Assembly (NCBI GenBank): GCA_963575745.1
Contig: CAUYUJ010001346.1
Coordinates: forward strand, 35,001-66,533
Length of the DNA: 31,533 nt
Direction of reading: 5' to 3'
Source: Prorocentrum cordatum
Lineage: Eukaryota > Sar > Dinophyceae > Prorocentrales > Prorocentraceae
Below, piece after piece: positions 9,428-19,545 of the stretch. The notes beneath the pieces were generated by a model. It was not told the DNA's origin. It did no database searches and saw only the letters and a program-made list of their open reading frames with translations. A program made the translations under genes and the position numbers. How positions within the stretch are numbered: position 1 is the first letter of the stretch; each line of letters begins with the position of its first letter.

Positions 9428-10948
9428 CGCATGCGAACACCCCCACTGGGGCCTTCGGTGGAGCTCCCTATGGGGCTATGAAACGCTGCCCTGGGTGGGG
9501 GAACCGCATGCAGGCAGCCCCACTGGGGCCTTCGGTGGAGCTTCCTGTGGGGCCACGAAACGCTGCCCTGAGTGGGGGAACCGCATGCGGGCACCCCCAC
9601 TGGGGCCTACGGTGGAGCTCCCTCTGGGGCTACGAAACGCTGCCCTGGGTGGGGGAACCGCATGTGGACACCCCCACTGGGGCCTTCGGTGGAGCTCCCT
9701 CTGGGGCTACGAAACGCTGCCCTGGGTGGGGGAACCGCATGTGGACACCCCCACTGGGGCCTTCGGTGAAGCTCCCTCTGGGGCTACGAAACGCTGCCCT
9801 GGGTGGGGGAACCGCATGTGGACACCCCCACTGGGGCCTTCGGTGGAGCCCCCTCTGGGGCTACGAAACGCTGCCCTGGGTGGGGGAACCGCATGTGGAC
9901 ACCCCCACTGGGGCCTTCGGTGGAGCTCCCTCTGGGGCTACGAAACGCTGCCCTGGGTGGGGGAACCGCATGTGGACACCCCCACTGGGGCCTTCGGTGG
10001 AGTTCCCTCTGGGGCTACGAAACGCTGCCCTGGGTGGGGGAAACGCATGTGGACACCCCCACTGGGGCCTTCGGTGGAGCTCCCTCTGGGGCTACGAAAC
10101 GCTGCCCTGGGTGGGGGAACTGCATGTGGACACCCCCACTGGGGCCTTCGGTGGAGCTCCCTATGGGGCTACGAAACGCTGCCCTGGGTGGGGGAACCGC
10201 ATGTGGACACCCCCACTGGGGCCTTCGGTGGAGCTCCCTATGGGGCCACGAAACGCTGCCCTGGGTGGGGGAACCGCATGCGAACACCCCAACTGGGGCC
10301 TTCGGTGGAGCTCCCTATGGGGCCACGAAACGCTGCCCTGGGTGGGGGAACCGCATGCGAACACCCCCACTGGGGCCTTCGGTGGAGCTCCCTATGGGGC
10401 TACGAAACGCTGCCCTGGGTGGGAATTGCCATGTGGACACCCCCAACTGGGGCCTTCGGTGGAGCTCCCTATGGGGCCACGAAACGCTGCCCTGGGTGGG
10501 GGAACCGCATGCGAACACCCCCACTGGGGCCTTCGGTGGAGCTCCCTATGGGGCTACGAAACGCTGCCCTGGGTGGGGGAACTGCATGCGAACACCCCCA
10601 CTGGGGCCTTCGGTGGAGCTCCCTATGGGGCCACGAAACGCTGCCCTGGGTGGGGGAACCGCATGTGGACACCCCCACTGGAGCCTTCGGTAGAGTTCCC
10701 TATGGGGCTACGAAACGCTGCCCTGGGTGGGGGAACCGCATGTGGACACCCCCACTGGGGCCTTCGGTGGAGCTCCCTATGGGGCCACGAAACGCTGCCC
10801 TGGGTGGGGGAACCGCATGTGGACACCCCCAGTGGGGCCTTCGGTGGAGCTCCCTATGGGGCCACGAAACGCTGCCCTGGGTGGGGGAACCGCATGTGGA
10901 CACCCCCACTGGGGCCTTCGGTGGAGTTCCCTATGGGGCTACGAAACG
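9428..10948. repeat. Minisatellite array 5 (77-bp unit)
   Basis: About 20 units. From about 9610 to 10,140, seven or so consecutive units share the same two variants (CTCTGGGGCTACG and CGCATGTGGACAC), which points to recent local amplification. Later units are mixed. Open frames of 500 or more codons here are repeat artefacts. Confidence 0.95.
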
Positions 10949-11075
10949 TGTGAGAGGTGTGCCGAGAGCAGAGGCAAGGAGGGGGAGGAGGGAGGAGGGG
11001 GAGGAGGAGGAGGAACGCGGGGCACCGTCTCTTCAAAACGAGGACCCAACACCACAGGATGGTTGGGAACAAAAA
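10949..11075. repeat. Linker module 5 (truncated)
   Basis: TGTGAGAGGTGTGCCGAG, a long GGA-rich tract (about 10,977-11,014), GTCTCTTCAAAACGAGGACC and ATGGTTGGG (11,059-11,067). The downstream CCTG and CCCAACCAT partners are absent, so the tail ends inside the palindromic segment and the macro-repeat stops here. Confidence 0.8.
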
Positions 11076-11168
11076 AACGCACCGAGGAAACGCATGGTTG
11101 AACCAGGCGCTCCTCACGCATGATCGGTCGTCAACAACAGTATCTTCATCTAACAACCGAAGTCCGAA

Positions 11169-12810
11169 TTATATATGATGCCACCTCTTGCCATTCGATC
11201 CTTTCCCTTTGCCCTTCGAAGGAAAGTTGAACAGCCTGTTGTATTCGTTGAAACTCCACCATTGCCATGTTCGGAAATACTCGTGGCACATCCGCCATCC
11301 ATTCATCCCAGCATAGGAGCGCTGTGTCGCGTCGCAGTTTCCAGTTTCATCATCGCCACGCGCCCTCTGGATGTTACGACCTCTATCTCTCATCGCAGAC
11401 GACGCCACCGAGGCCGCGGATACCGATGGCACTTCCACTGGGAACGTTTCACCACCGACACGCATTTCCGATGTTCGCCGGGCCTCGGGCGGCGGCGAGC
11501 ACCCGCTGCTTCCGGGAGCGGATCACTCCGCAGGGGGCGCGCGGCGAGCAGGTGGCGCGGGCAGCGGAGGCAAACGCAGATCTGCCCATCGTGGCCGACT
11601 ACCGGTTGAACCAGCAGCCGCACTCTGGGCATCGCTCACCCGCACAGCACCACCTGATGCCCAGGCACCACCACTGACTGAGTCAGCAGCGGCCCTGGGC
11701 ATACCCATGCTAATCGGGCTGGGCTCGCCCGTTGAGGCAGCGCCACTGGCTGCGCCAGCAGCGGCCTCAGCGCCCGCCGCACTCATTTGATCAGTCCAGC
11801 CAGCTGTTGAATTTCCGTCATCATCGACGCCCACGCGGCCCGCATCGTCGGCTGAGCCGACAGCGGGCCTTCCCTGATCTCAGCAAGCACGGACGACACC
11901 AAATGCGACTGTGGCAGCACTTTCGTCGCACCTGGACGTCATCTGGCCCCACAGTGCGGCGTTGTCACGCGATGTCTACTCGGCCCAGTTGAACCGAGCA
12001 CCAAGTTCCGCAATGCACGCGTGCATCGCGGGAACGAGGGAACGCACTTGGGACCTGAGGTTTAACCCCAAGTCCTCAATGTACGCCTCGACCAAGTCTG
12101 AGCGTTGCACTGCCTGCCGCTCTGATTTCTCCGCCGGGTGCCCAAGCGTCAATCCGCCTCTGTTTTGGTCACTGATCAGCTCCGAACGGAACCTCATCCT
12201 CAGAGCCCCCATCAGGAAAAGCTACAAGGCGGCCCTCCGAAATGCATTTGGCGACAAACTCCCTGATTATCGAAAGCAACCTGAAGAACCGCAGCGCTAA
12301 GGGGAACTTGGTTTTTTCCAGGCGCGATCAGCACATTACTTGAGGTATTTCGAAGGTTCGCGACTCTCGTTGCTGGTGCCCGCCTCTTTAACGCATTCCA
12401 TCATACACTGGACAGACACGCTCTTGGCTTGGCACTCGGACGCGAGAACACAAATAGCCGCAGCAGGATTTCCTGAATCAGATGGCGGCTGGTACTCAGG
12501 ACCTTCTGACTCACGGATGTCGACCAGTTTTCCGCCCGGACGGCCCACCCCACATCGCCGGTCGCATGCGCGGTAGCGATGGCAGCGAGAGCGAACGGTG
12601 ACAACACCTTTTCGTCTTCACTATCCTCAGGGCGGGGCCCAAACATGACCAGTTCAAGTGGTTGAACCACCTGAGGGTCAGCTGGATGCTCCCAAGACAG
12701 CGGTCGACCCTCTCCCAGTTCACGAGTGAGCCTAGCCCACCGGACAACAGATCTGCCTGCGCGACGAGGCCCATCCTCAAATTTACCCACGCCCGCAAGC
12801 GCTTTATCCA
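11169..12810 (-). pseudogene. Decayed protein-coding remnant, possibly mobile-element ORF
   Basis: Reading the minus strand from about 12,810 down, coding-like segments follow one another in shifting frames. The first begins MDKALAGVGKFEDG. Others contain KLVDIRESEGPEYQPPSD, LEKTKFPLALRFFRLL and SEGRLVAFPDGGSEDE, then a helical segment with SERQAVQRSDLVEAYIEDLG. An in-frame TAG (after NWAE) is followed in the same frame by TSRDNAALWGQM, then a shift to VLAEIREGPLSAQ. An Ala/Gly/Ser-rich stretch and a segment ending FNFPSKGKGKGSNG close it near 11,169. One shift sits in a G-rich run at about 12,545. At least five disruptions are needed for one continuous reading of some 500 codons. The Lys/Gly-rich end suggests a nucleic-acid-binding tail, as in gag-like proteins, but no family is recognised. 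A multi-exon gene with odd introns is a weaker alternative, because clean splice sites at the shifts were not found. Confidence 0.4.
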
Positions 12811-12867
12811 TATGCGTTGCAGGACTCTGGGCATGGGATCTCGGCCGACCGGCTGCATCTGCTGTGC

Positions 12868-13285
12868 CGAAATGGGCGGCGCGGACGCATGTGGGCACCG
12901 CCACGGGCGCCTTCGGCGGAGCTCCACATGGGGCCACGAAACGTGTGATGGGAGTGCCGACAGGGGTGGCGCAGACGCATGTGGGCACCGCCACTGGGGC
13001 CTTCGATGGAGCTCCCTATGGGGCCACGAAACGGGCACCGCCACTGGGGCCTTCGGAGGAGCGCCCTCTGTGGCCACGAAACGTGAGAGCGATGTGCCGA
13101 AATTGGTAGCGCAGACGCATGTGGGCACCGCCGCTGGGGCCTTTGGTGGAGATCCCTGTGGGGCCACGAAACGTGCAAGGCGTGTGCCGACATGGGTGGG
13201 GCGGACGCACGGGGGGACCGCCACTGGGGCCCTCGGTGGAGCTCCTTATGGGGGCACGAAACACGTGAGGGGTGTGCCGAAAAAG
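12868..13285. repeat. Degenerate minisatellite array 6 (90-bp type)
   Basis: About five units with GACGCATGTGGGCACCGCC, ACTGGGGCCTTCG and GGAGCTCC, spaced at 80-90 nt. One unit near 13,030 lacks its central part. It belongs to the same family as array 4 but is more diverged and lies beyond the decayed ORF. Confidence 0.85.
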
Positions 13286-13288
13286 GGT

Positions 13289-13312
13289 GGCGATGATGGT
13301 GATGGTGACGGC

Positions 13313-13390
<78 letters not shown>

Positions 13391-13391
13391 C

Positions 13392-13427
<36 letters not shown>

Positions 13428-13499
13428 GTGATGGTGATGGTGATGGTGATGGTGATGATGATCATCATCATCATGGTGATGATGATGATGATTATGATA

Positions 13500-13532
<33 letters not shown>

Positions 13533-13660
13533 GTGATGATGATGGTGATGATGAGGATGATGATGATAGTGGTGATTATGCGGACGGTGGTCACGATGAG
13601 GGTGATGGGATGATGTGATGGCGGGGTGATGATGATAATGGTGACAATGATAATTGTGGT
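13289..13660. repeat. GAT/TGA trinucleotide microsatellite
   Basis: Mostly uninterrupted GAT triplets, with GGT, CAT and GAC substitutions, about 370 nt long. It sits immediately after minisatellite array 6, between the array and its linker. Poly-Asp, poly-Met and poly-Ile frames across it are artefacts. Confidence 0.97.
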
Positions 13661-13790
13661 GATGATGGGGGGAGGTAGGCGGGGGAAGAGGAGGATAGAA
13701 GAAGAGGTGGCGTGGGGCGCTGTCTCTTCAAAACGAGGACCCAGCGCCACAGGATGGTCAGGAAAAAAATCAACGTGTTTGTTATCATCA
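13661..13790. repeat. Linker module 6 (diverged)
   Basis: A GGGGGAGG / GAAGAGGAGG purine tract, then GTCTCTTCAAAACGAGGACC, CAGCGCCACAGGATGGTCAGG and an A-run. It clearly matches the tails of linkers 1-5, but the second arm of the palindrome is missing. Confidence 0.75.
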
Positions 13791-14460
13791 TGAACGTGTT
13801 GTCGCCCACGTCGCGACATGCGTGCCAGGAATGGGATGGGGATCTCATCCCGCGCGAGGGGGCCGAAGGTCGTTGTCTCCGTGGCGCCACGCCCACGTTT
13901 CCGGCGAGTTGAGTTCCAAGTTCGGCGTGGTGCACCTATTCTGCACGCCACATCGTCGACGCGCGAGCGAACGAAACTGTGGCCATCGCCGCGGCGCCGC
14001 GCAACTGTCGCTTGAAAGCTGCGCCCCCGCCCCGGTGCGGCGCATGCGGATGTGCATGCCTCGCTCGCCAAGTTCGGGGGCCCCGCGCGAGCGGCCGACT
14101 TGCCGCGCTCGCCCACGCTGAGCACATGTCGCTCGGAAGCGGCGGACTCGCGCGGGTGCGGCGCGTGTTTCGTGCGCCGAGTCCGCAGGAGCGCGGCAGC
14201 GGCAGCACAGAGCCACGCGAGAGAGTGGGCGACGTGCCGTCCTCGCCAGCGCGCCGCGCAGGCTGCGCACGACAGCAGCGCTTGCTGCTTCGGTGCGGCG
14301 CGTGCTTCGTCTGCGCCGCGCTCGTCGGAAGTGTTGTTATTCCCGCCACCCTTGCGCGCCCCGCGTAGTTTTTTCCCTTCCGCAGAGTCGTCGGCAGCGG
14401 GACAGGGCGCGAGCGCCTTCCGTCTGCTAGGTGGGGACACGTGCCAGTCCAAAGATCAAA
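13791..14460. repeat. GC-rich spacer with a three-copy degenerate repeat
   Basis: No supported gene. The motif GGTGCGGCGC followed by (A/G)TG recurs at about 14,034, 14,155 and 14,292, so there is a diverged repeat with a 120-137 nt period. It also includes GCGACGTGCCG / GCCGACTTGCCG pairs. Several long frames stay open only because the region is GC-rich. Confidence 0.5.
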
Positions 14461-14464
14461 CGGC

Positions 14465-14548
14465 TTGTTATGTTCTGGGAAGGAGGGGGGGGGGGGCATG
14501 GGCGGTTGTTATGTTCTGGGAAGGAGGGGGGGGGGGGGCATGGGCGGG
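14465..14548. repeat. 41-bp tandem duplication containing long G runs
   Basis: TTGTTATGTTCTGGGAAGGA followed by a run of 12-13 G and CATGGGCGG occurs twice in direct tandem, starting at 14,465 and 14,506. The two G runs and nearby GGG triplets could form a G-quadruplex on the plus strand. Confidence 0.85.
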
Positions 14549-14664
14549 ACCCGCTGACCCGTTCGGCATTGCAAGCTTGATCCCTCTTCCTGATCCTAAC
14601 CTTCATGACTTTCCCTCCCCCATCCCCCGCTCCCACACCCTCCTCACCCACCTGCGCAATCTAC

Positions 14665-14697
14665 TCCTCATCCTCATCCTCATCCTCATCCTCAGCC

Positions 14698-14775
<78 letters not shown>

Positions 14776-14776
14776 G

Positions 14777-14841
<65 letters not shown>

Positions 14842-14905
14842 CCATCATCATCATAGTCATCGTCGTCGTCATCGTCATCGTCATCGACATCATAATGATA
14901 AAAAG

Positions 14906-14939
<34 letters not shown>

Positions 14940-14990
14940 GTCATCATTATCATCATCACCATCATCAGCATCATCATAATCACCACTACC

Positions 14991-15036
<46 letters not shown>

Positions 15037-15765
15037 GCATCGTCATCATCATCATCATCGTCATCATCATCTTCAGCCTGATCATCATCATCAGCATCAT
15101 CAGCAGCAGCATCATCAGCATCATCATAACCCTTATCACCATCATCGTCATCATCATCAGCATCATCGTCATTGTCATTATCATCGGCAGCATCATCGTC
15201 ATCATCATCATCAACATCATCATTATTATTACCATCATCAGCAGCATCATCGTCATCATCAGCAGCATCATCATGAGCAGCAGCAGCAGCATCAGCAGCA
15301 GCATCATCTTCATCGTCGTCGTCCTAGTCGTCGTCGTCGTCGAAATCATCATCACCATCAGCATCGTCATCATCATCAAAATCCTCATCAACATCATTAT
15401 CATAATCGTCATCAGCGTCGTCATCATCAGCAGCAACATGATCATCACCATCCTCTTCAACACCATCATCAGAAGAAGCATGTTCACCATCATCACCACC
15501 AGCATCATCATCGTCATTAGCATCATCATCATCGTCGTCAATATCATCATCAACGTCATCACTGTCACCATAATCACCCACATTATCATAATAATCATCA
15601 GTATCATCATCATGATCATCATCATCGGCAGAAGCACTATCATCCTCATCATCATCATCATTCGCATCATCATCATCGTCATCGTCATCGTCATCACCAT
15701 CATCAGCAGCAACAACCACAACATCATCATCCTCATCCTCATCCTCATACCCTTTCCTCCCCTCT
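14665..15765. repeat. CAT/ATC trinucleotide microsatellite, 1.1 kb
   Basis: Near-perfect CAT triplets from about 14,697 to 14,840, then increasingly interrupted by CGT, CAG, CAC and AAC triplets up to about 15,750. On the strand of the neighbouring gene it reads ATG/GAT. Poly-Ile, poly-Met, poly-Asp and poly-Ser frames here are artefacts. It may lie in an intron or 3' region of the gene that ends near 16,049. Confidence 0.97.
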
Positions 15766-15975
15766 AATCTCCTCTCATATCATCTCCTCTCCTCTTCCCC
15801 TTCCTCCTACTCCTCCGCATTCTCTTTCATCCCTCCCTCTCTCCTCTTCAGCATCCGTCCTCCCTGATCCCTCCTCCCTAGGTTCCTCCCGCATCCTCCA
15901 TCCTCCCATCGTCCATGCTTCTCCCAGATCATCCTCCTCCTCATCATCATCCTCCTTCCCCCTTCCTGGCGGGGG
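15766..15975. other. Pyrimidine-rich stretch
   Basis: About 200 nt almost entirely of C and T with TCCTCC and TCTCC repeats, and no independent open frame of interest. Read on the strand of the neighbouring gene it is a purine-rich tract just beyond the last convincing codons. Confidence 0.6.
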
Positions 15976-16048
15976 GGTTGGGGCGGGGGCACCAAGGGTG
16001 GGGAGGTGAAAGATTGCGGCGCATTGGTTGATGCGACCAGGGCCCGTG

Positions 16049-17658
16049 ATCCCTCATTCGCTGTTTGCCGATGGAGGCTGGGTCGTCTGGGTAGTTGTCC
16101 ACCGGCACTTCATCAGGACGGGCGGGGTCAGGATCCAGGTAGCTGGCGAAGAGCTGATGCAGCCACTCGATCCTCGCCATGGACATACCGGTCAGCTCGC
16201 AGAGCTTATCATAGCTCGGTTTCATGTTCGACGGGGCAACCGTCATGATTCGCATCTCGTCCATCTTGAGGTGCTCCATCTCACCCTGGGACTCGGCGCG
16301 CCGTTCCAGCTCGTCGGCGATCTTCAGCTTCAGCGGCATGAAGCCCACGGGCGGCACCATCACCTTCTCGAGGATCTCGCGCTCCACCACTCCGTCGGCC
16401 AGCTCCGCGTTGTGCACCTCCTGCAGGAAGACCCACGCGTTGGCCTTGTCGGCCGTCCACCACCACTCTTTCCCGTCGCGGGGTACATCCCTGTGCTCCA
16501 GCAGCCCGAGGAGCTGCAGCAGCTCCTGCAGCAGCTGGACGTGCTCCCCCTTCGGGGGCACCTCGAACTCGTAGCCGGCGTCCTTGGGGCGCACGTCATC
16601 ACCCGTCAGTATCTTGCTCTCGTGGAGGATGAGACCCAGGTTCTCGTCCTCCTTGAGGCGGGCGTAGAGCTCCTCGTAGGCGGACATCTGCTGCTGATAC
16701 TCTAGCTGCTTCGCCTGCTGGGCCTCCAGCAGCTTCGCCTGCGCCTCCGCCCGGCGAGACCGCTCCTCGGCCTCCTCCTTCTTGCGCTGGTCGCCGCGCT
16801 GCAGGGCCGAATACGGCACAACGTCGTGGGACGCCAGCACGCTGGAGAACGTGCTCCAGAACGCCTCCCAGCTCACCGCGCTGGACTTCTCGAAGAACGA
16901 CGACCTCGAGCGCATCCGCGAGCTCCTGATCTCGGCCGCCCCCTTCATGTCCCCAGCCGCCCCGGCCAGTCTCGTCTTGGCCCCGAAGTCCTTGGCCATG
17001 ACCCTGTGGCCTGCGAGGAGTCCCTCGACCTTCAGCTGCTCGTCGATCGCCTTGAGGACGTTCGGGAGATCCTTCGTGGCTCGATCTTCCATTGACGCTA
17101 CGGCAACCAGGCGGGAGACGGGCGACCTCTCAGACCTCGACGACTTTGGCGCGAGTGAGCTCGTCGAGGCCTGGAAATGCGCCCGTCTCCTCCCGCTGGT
17201 GGGGTTCATGAAGTCTCGGGCCCCGAATCCTCTGTCTGGACAACCCCGCGCAGCACGAATCCTGAAAAGGTTTCCATCACTTCCAGCTTCCTCCGCATCA
17301 TCTCCCGCCGCCCGTGCTCGAAGTCCGCCCAGTCGTGAAAGCTCTGGTACAGCTCCTTCCTCCGAGGCGTCCTCGCACACTTGGGGTGACGCCGCAGCAG
17401 CTGCTGCGCGAGATACGTGAGCGGATTGAAGCGCTCCCGAACCTTTGGGTCCAGATCCTCACCCTGATCGCCCATCCTGGACACCTGCCGGCAGAGCGCG
17501 TCCAGCGACTGAGCCAGCACGGGCATCAGCGCCTCGTTCAGGTAGATGTCAAAATCCACCGGCTCGGGCGAGTCCTGCGACGTCCCGACGCGGCTGCGCT
17601 GGCTGCGCTGGCCCTTGAGCTCCTCGGCGAAAGAATTGGATGACCTGCGATCGGCCAT
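16049..17658 (-). CDS. Putative flagellar DPY-30-motif coiled-coil protein (EFCAB5-like), 3' incomplete
   Basis: Two exons: 17,658-17,245 (138 codons) and 17,170-16,049 (374 codons), joined in phase 0 across a 74-nt intron. Residues 36-92 fit the DPY-30/RIIa dimerisation-docking pattern: FDIYLNEALMPVLAQSLDAL, a short spacer, then FNPLTYLAQQLLRRHP. Such motifs anchor proteins in axonemal or histone-methyltransferase complexes; the NPLTYLAQ form with a long C-terminal part recalls EFCAB5, a ciliary protein. Exon 2 has a charged coiled coil (its residues 127-175, KKEEAEERSRRAEAQ) and a conserved-looking C-terminal part (EWWWTADKANAWVFLQEVHN, MPLKLKIADELERR, MARIEWLHQLFASYLDP). Third codon positions are strongly GC. 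The start chosen is ATGGCCGATCGC; in-frame ATGs upstream at 17,670, 17,673 and 17,685 are possible. After GKQRMRD the frame turns Pro-rich and stops at 15,947, so I end the exon there. No clear donor was found, and further exons beyond the CAT repeat are likely. No EF-hand loop is visible. Confidence that it is a real gene is high, the EFCAB5 link moderate. Confidence 0.8.
17171..17244 (-). other. Intron, 74 nt, GT-AG
   Basis: Donor CGCGGG|GTTGTC and acceptor GCATTTCCAG|GCC join two open frames in phase 0. Without splicing the first frame stops within about 15 codons (GPETS then stop). The Ser/Arg-rich start of exon 2 is not obviously conserved, so an acceptor further inside exon 2 cannot be excluded. 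Confidence 0.65.
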
Positions 17659-17704
17659 CGGCGTTGCCATCATCCCCCGCCTCATCCTACTTCTCTTCAG
17701 CATC

Positions 17705-17913
17705 ATGCCTCCTCCTCCTCCTCACCGCATTATCATCAGCAGCATCATCATCAACATCATCATCGTCGTCATCATCGTCATCATCGTCGTCGACATTATC
17801 ATCATGACCATCATCACCATCATCATTACCACCATGGTCATCATCATCGACATTATCAGCATCACCCTCATCATCAACAACCTCATCACCATCACCATCA
17901 CCATCACCATCAC

Positions 17914-17980
<67 letters not shown>

Positions 17981-18075
17981 GACGTCATCATCAGCAGCAG
18001 CATCAGCCTAATCATCATCTTCCTCATCCTCGTTATCTTTACCATCACCATCTTCATCTGCAGCATCAACATCAG
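17705..18075. repeat. CAT/ATC trinucleotide microsatellite upstream of the gene
   Basis: CAT triplets with CGT, CAC and CAG interruptions, most regular at about 17,880-17,985. It lies just upstream of the start codon of the gene and reads as ATG/GAT on that strand, supplying many spurious ATG triplets upstream of the probable start. It could be promoter, 5' untranslated region or intron. Confidence 0.96.
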
Positions 18076-18335
18076 CATCAGCACCCAGTCACCATCGCCA
18101 CCACCAGTATCATTCTCCTCCCACCCACTCAGCCCCACGCACCACGACAACGCGCCGCCGTACACCATCCACCCACACATCCTGTCCTCCTTCTCGTCCA
18201 CATCCCCGCAACCCCCCTCCCCCTGCTCCTCGCCTCTTGACCCCCATCCCCCTCCTCCTCATCCTCACCTCCTACTCCTCCCACCTCCTCCTCATCATCC
18301 TCCCGCTCCTCCTCATTCTCCTCAGCGATTTCGCG
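18076..18335. other. Pyrimidine-rich low-complexity stretch
   Basis: CCTCC and CTCCTCCT repeats with almost no purine runs, about 260 nt. It resembles the pyrimidine stretch on the other side of the gene near 15,766. No gene seen. Confidence 0.6.
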
Positions 18336-18785
18336 CCCAAGCGGCCCACCTTGCACGGGGCACACGAGGGCGGTCCGTGCGCTAAATTCGGAGTGGTCAT
18401 ACGCGCAGGAGCCACCATCGAAAGGCGTGGTGTCCAACGTCATCGGCTGCCATACTCACACAGGGTGCGCACGCGTCCGCCGGGAGTAGTCGGTCCCGCT
18501 TCCCCTTCCTCGTCTTTCTCCCCCTTGTCGTCGTCCCCCTGGAGAGCAGCAGCGGCAGCCACCGTGGCGCGGCTGCACGAGTGCAGACCAGGAGCAGTGA
18601 GCGACGGAGCAGCCAGAACGGCGGGAGTAGTTCATGCAGGAGGGGATGCGAGTGGCAGTGCACGTAGTGATTACGAAAAAGCGACGCGAGAGCCAGTCAG
18701 CAGCTACAGATGAGGCCAACTCCTCCGAAGATGTGGGCAGGAACAGTGCATACGGCCATTACGAGACACCGTGGCGGCTACAACG
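18336..18785. other. Unassigned GC-rich spacer
   Basis: No gene, RNA or clear repeat recognised. It contains a short pyrimidine tract near 18,500-18,540. Confidence 0.4.
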
Positions 18786-19400
18786 CTAGGATCAGCTCGT
18801 GCGTGAAGGCGCGCAGTGACAGTCGACACCGTCGTTATAAGAAGGTGGCTGAAGAGCCACGCATCGGCTACAGTGTTGGGATCAGCTCGTGTGAGAACGT
18901 GCGGGCCGACATCATCAGCACCAACGCTGGGATGAGATCGTGCGAGAATGTGCAAGCCGAGATCAGCTACGAACCTGGGATCAGATCTTGTAAGAATTGC
19001 GGGAGCGTGCGTGCCGACGGTATCAGCATCAACGCTGGGATTAGTTCGCTCGAGTACGAGCGAACCAAATATACTACAATGCTTGATTAGTTCGTGCGAG
19101 CGAGGCGGGAGAGAGCGAGCCGACATCATCAGCACCAACGCTGGGATGAGTTCGGGCGAGAAACTGCGAGCTTGCATCAGCAGCTACAATGCCGGGAGCG
19201 CGCGAGCCGACGTCATCCGTACCAAGGGCTGGAAGTAGTTCGTCCGATAATGCGCGAGCCGACATCATCAGCGACAATTCTGGGGCTGGGTCGTGCGAGA
19301 AATGCGCGGACGGTGCGAGACAACGTCATCAGCAAGAACTCTGAGATGAAATCGTGCGATAATGTGCGAGCAGACATCCTCAGCTACAATGCTAGCCAGC
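18786..19400. repeat. Degenerate ~51-bp minisatellite, locus 1
   Basis: About ten diverged units containing GCCGACATCATCAGC, ACCAACGCTGGGAT and AGTTCGTGCGAGAA, spaced roughly 48-60 nt. On the minus strand several units stay in frame and give a 17-residue repeat around HPSVGADDVG. The same family recurs at 24,230-24,640. A coding role is possible but unsupported by any start, splice site or homologue I recognise. Confidence 0.85.
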
Positions 19401-19545
19401 GTAGAACCCAAAGAGTGTGTTTCTAACACAGTGTGTTGTGCAATACATGTGAAGAGATATATGTTCTGCAATATATGTGGTGTAATCGATGCGGTGCAGT
19501 AGATGTATACACATTTGTATGTGTTCTCAATATATGACAAGGCCT
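19401..19545. other. TG/AT-rich spacer with short imperfect repeats
   Basis: Contains TGTTCTGCAATATATGTGG and TGTGTTCTCAATATATGAC as diverged repeats and a small inverted repeat GTGTTTCTAACAC. No gene seen. Confidence 0.45.

Larger units (their letters stand above)
972..11075. repeat. Macro-repeat: five tandem composite monomers containing minisatellites
   Basis: The same order recurs five times: a head beginning CCTGGCGAA(A/G)GACCCAACCAT, a minisatellite array, a GGA-rich purine tract, and a tail with GTCTCTTCAAAACGAGGACC. Head starts lie near 972, 3212, 5519, 6935 and 9341, giving monomers of roughly 2.24, 2.3 (with an N gap), 1.4, 2.4 and 1.7 kb. Heads 1 and 2 are near-identical to each other and heads 3 and 5 form another near-identical pair, so two head subfamilies exist. 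Length differences come mainly from the number of minisatellite units. This nested organisation is read directly from the sequence; no known satellite family is recognised. Confidence 0.85.

Noticed and set aside
972-11075. CRISPR-like array
   Set aside because: Units are contiguous without unique spacers, far longer than CRISPR repeats, and the context is eukaryotic.
14665-18075. Poly-Ile, poly-Met, poly-Asp and poly-Ser frames
   Set aside because: They are translations of CAT/ATC triplet microsatellites in different frames and on both strands.
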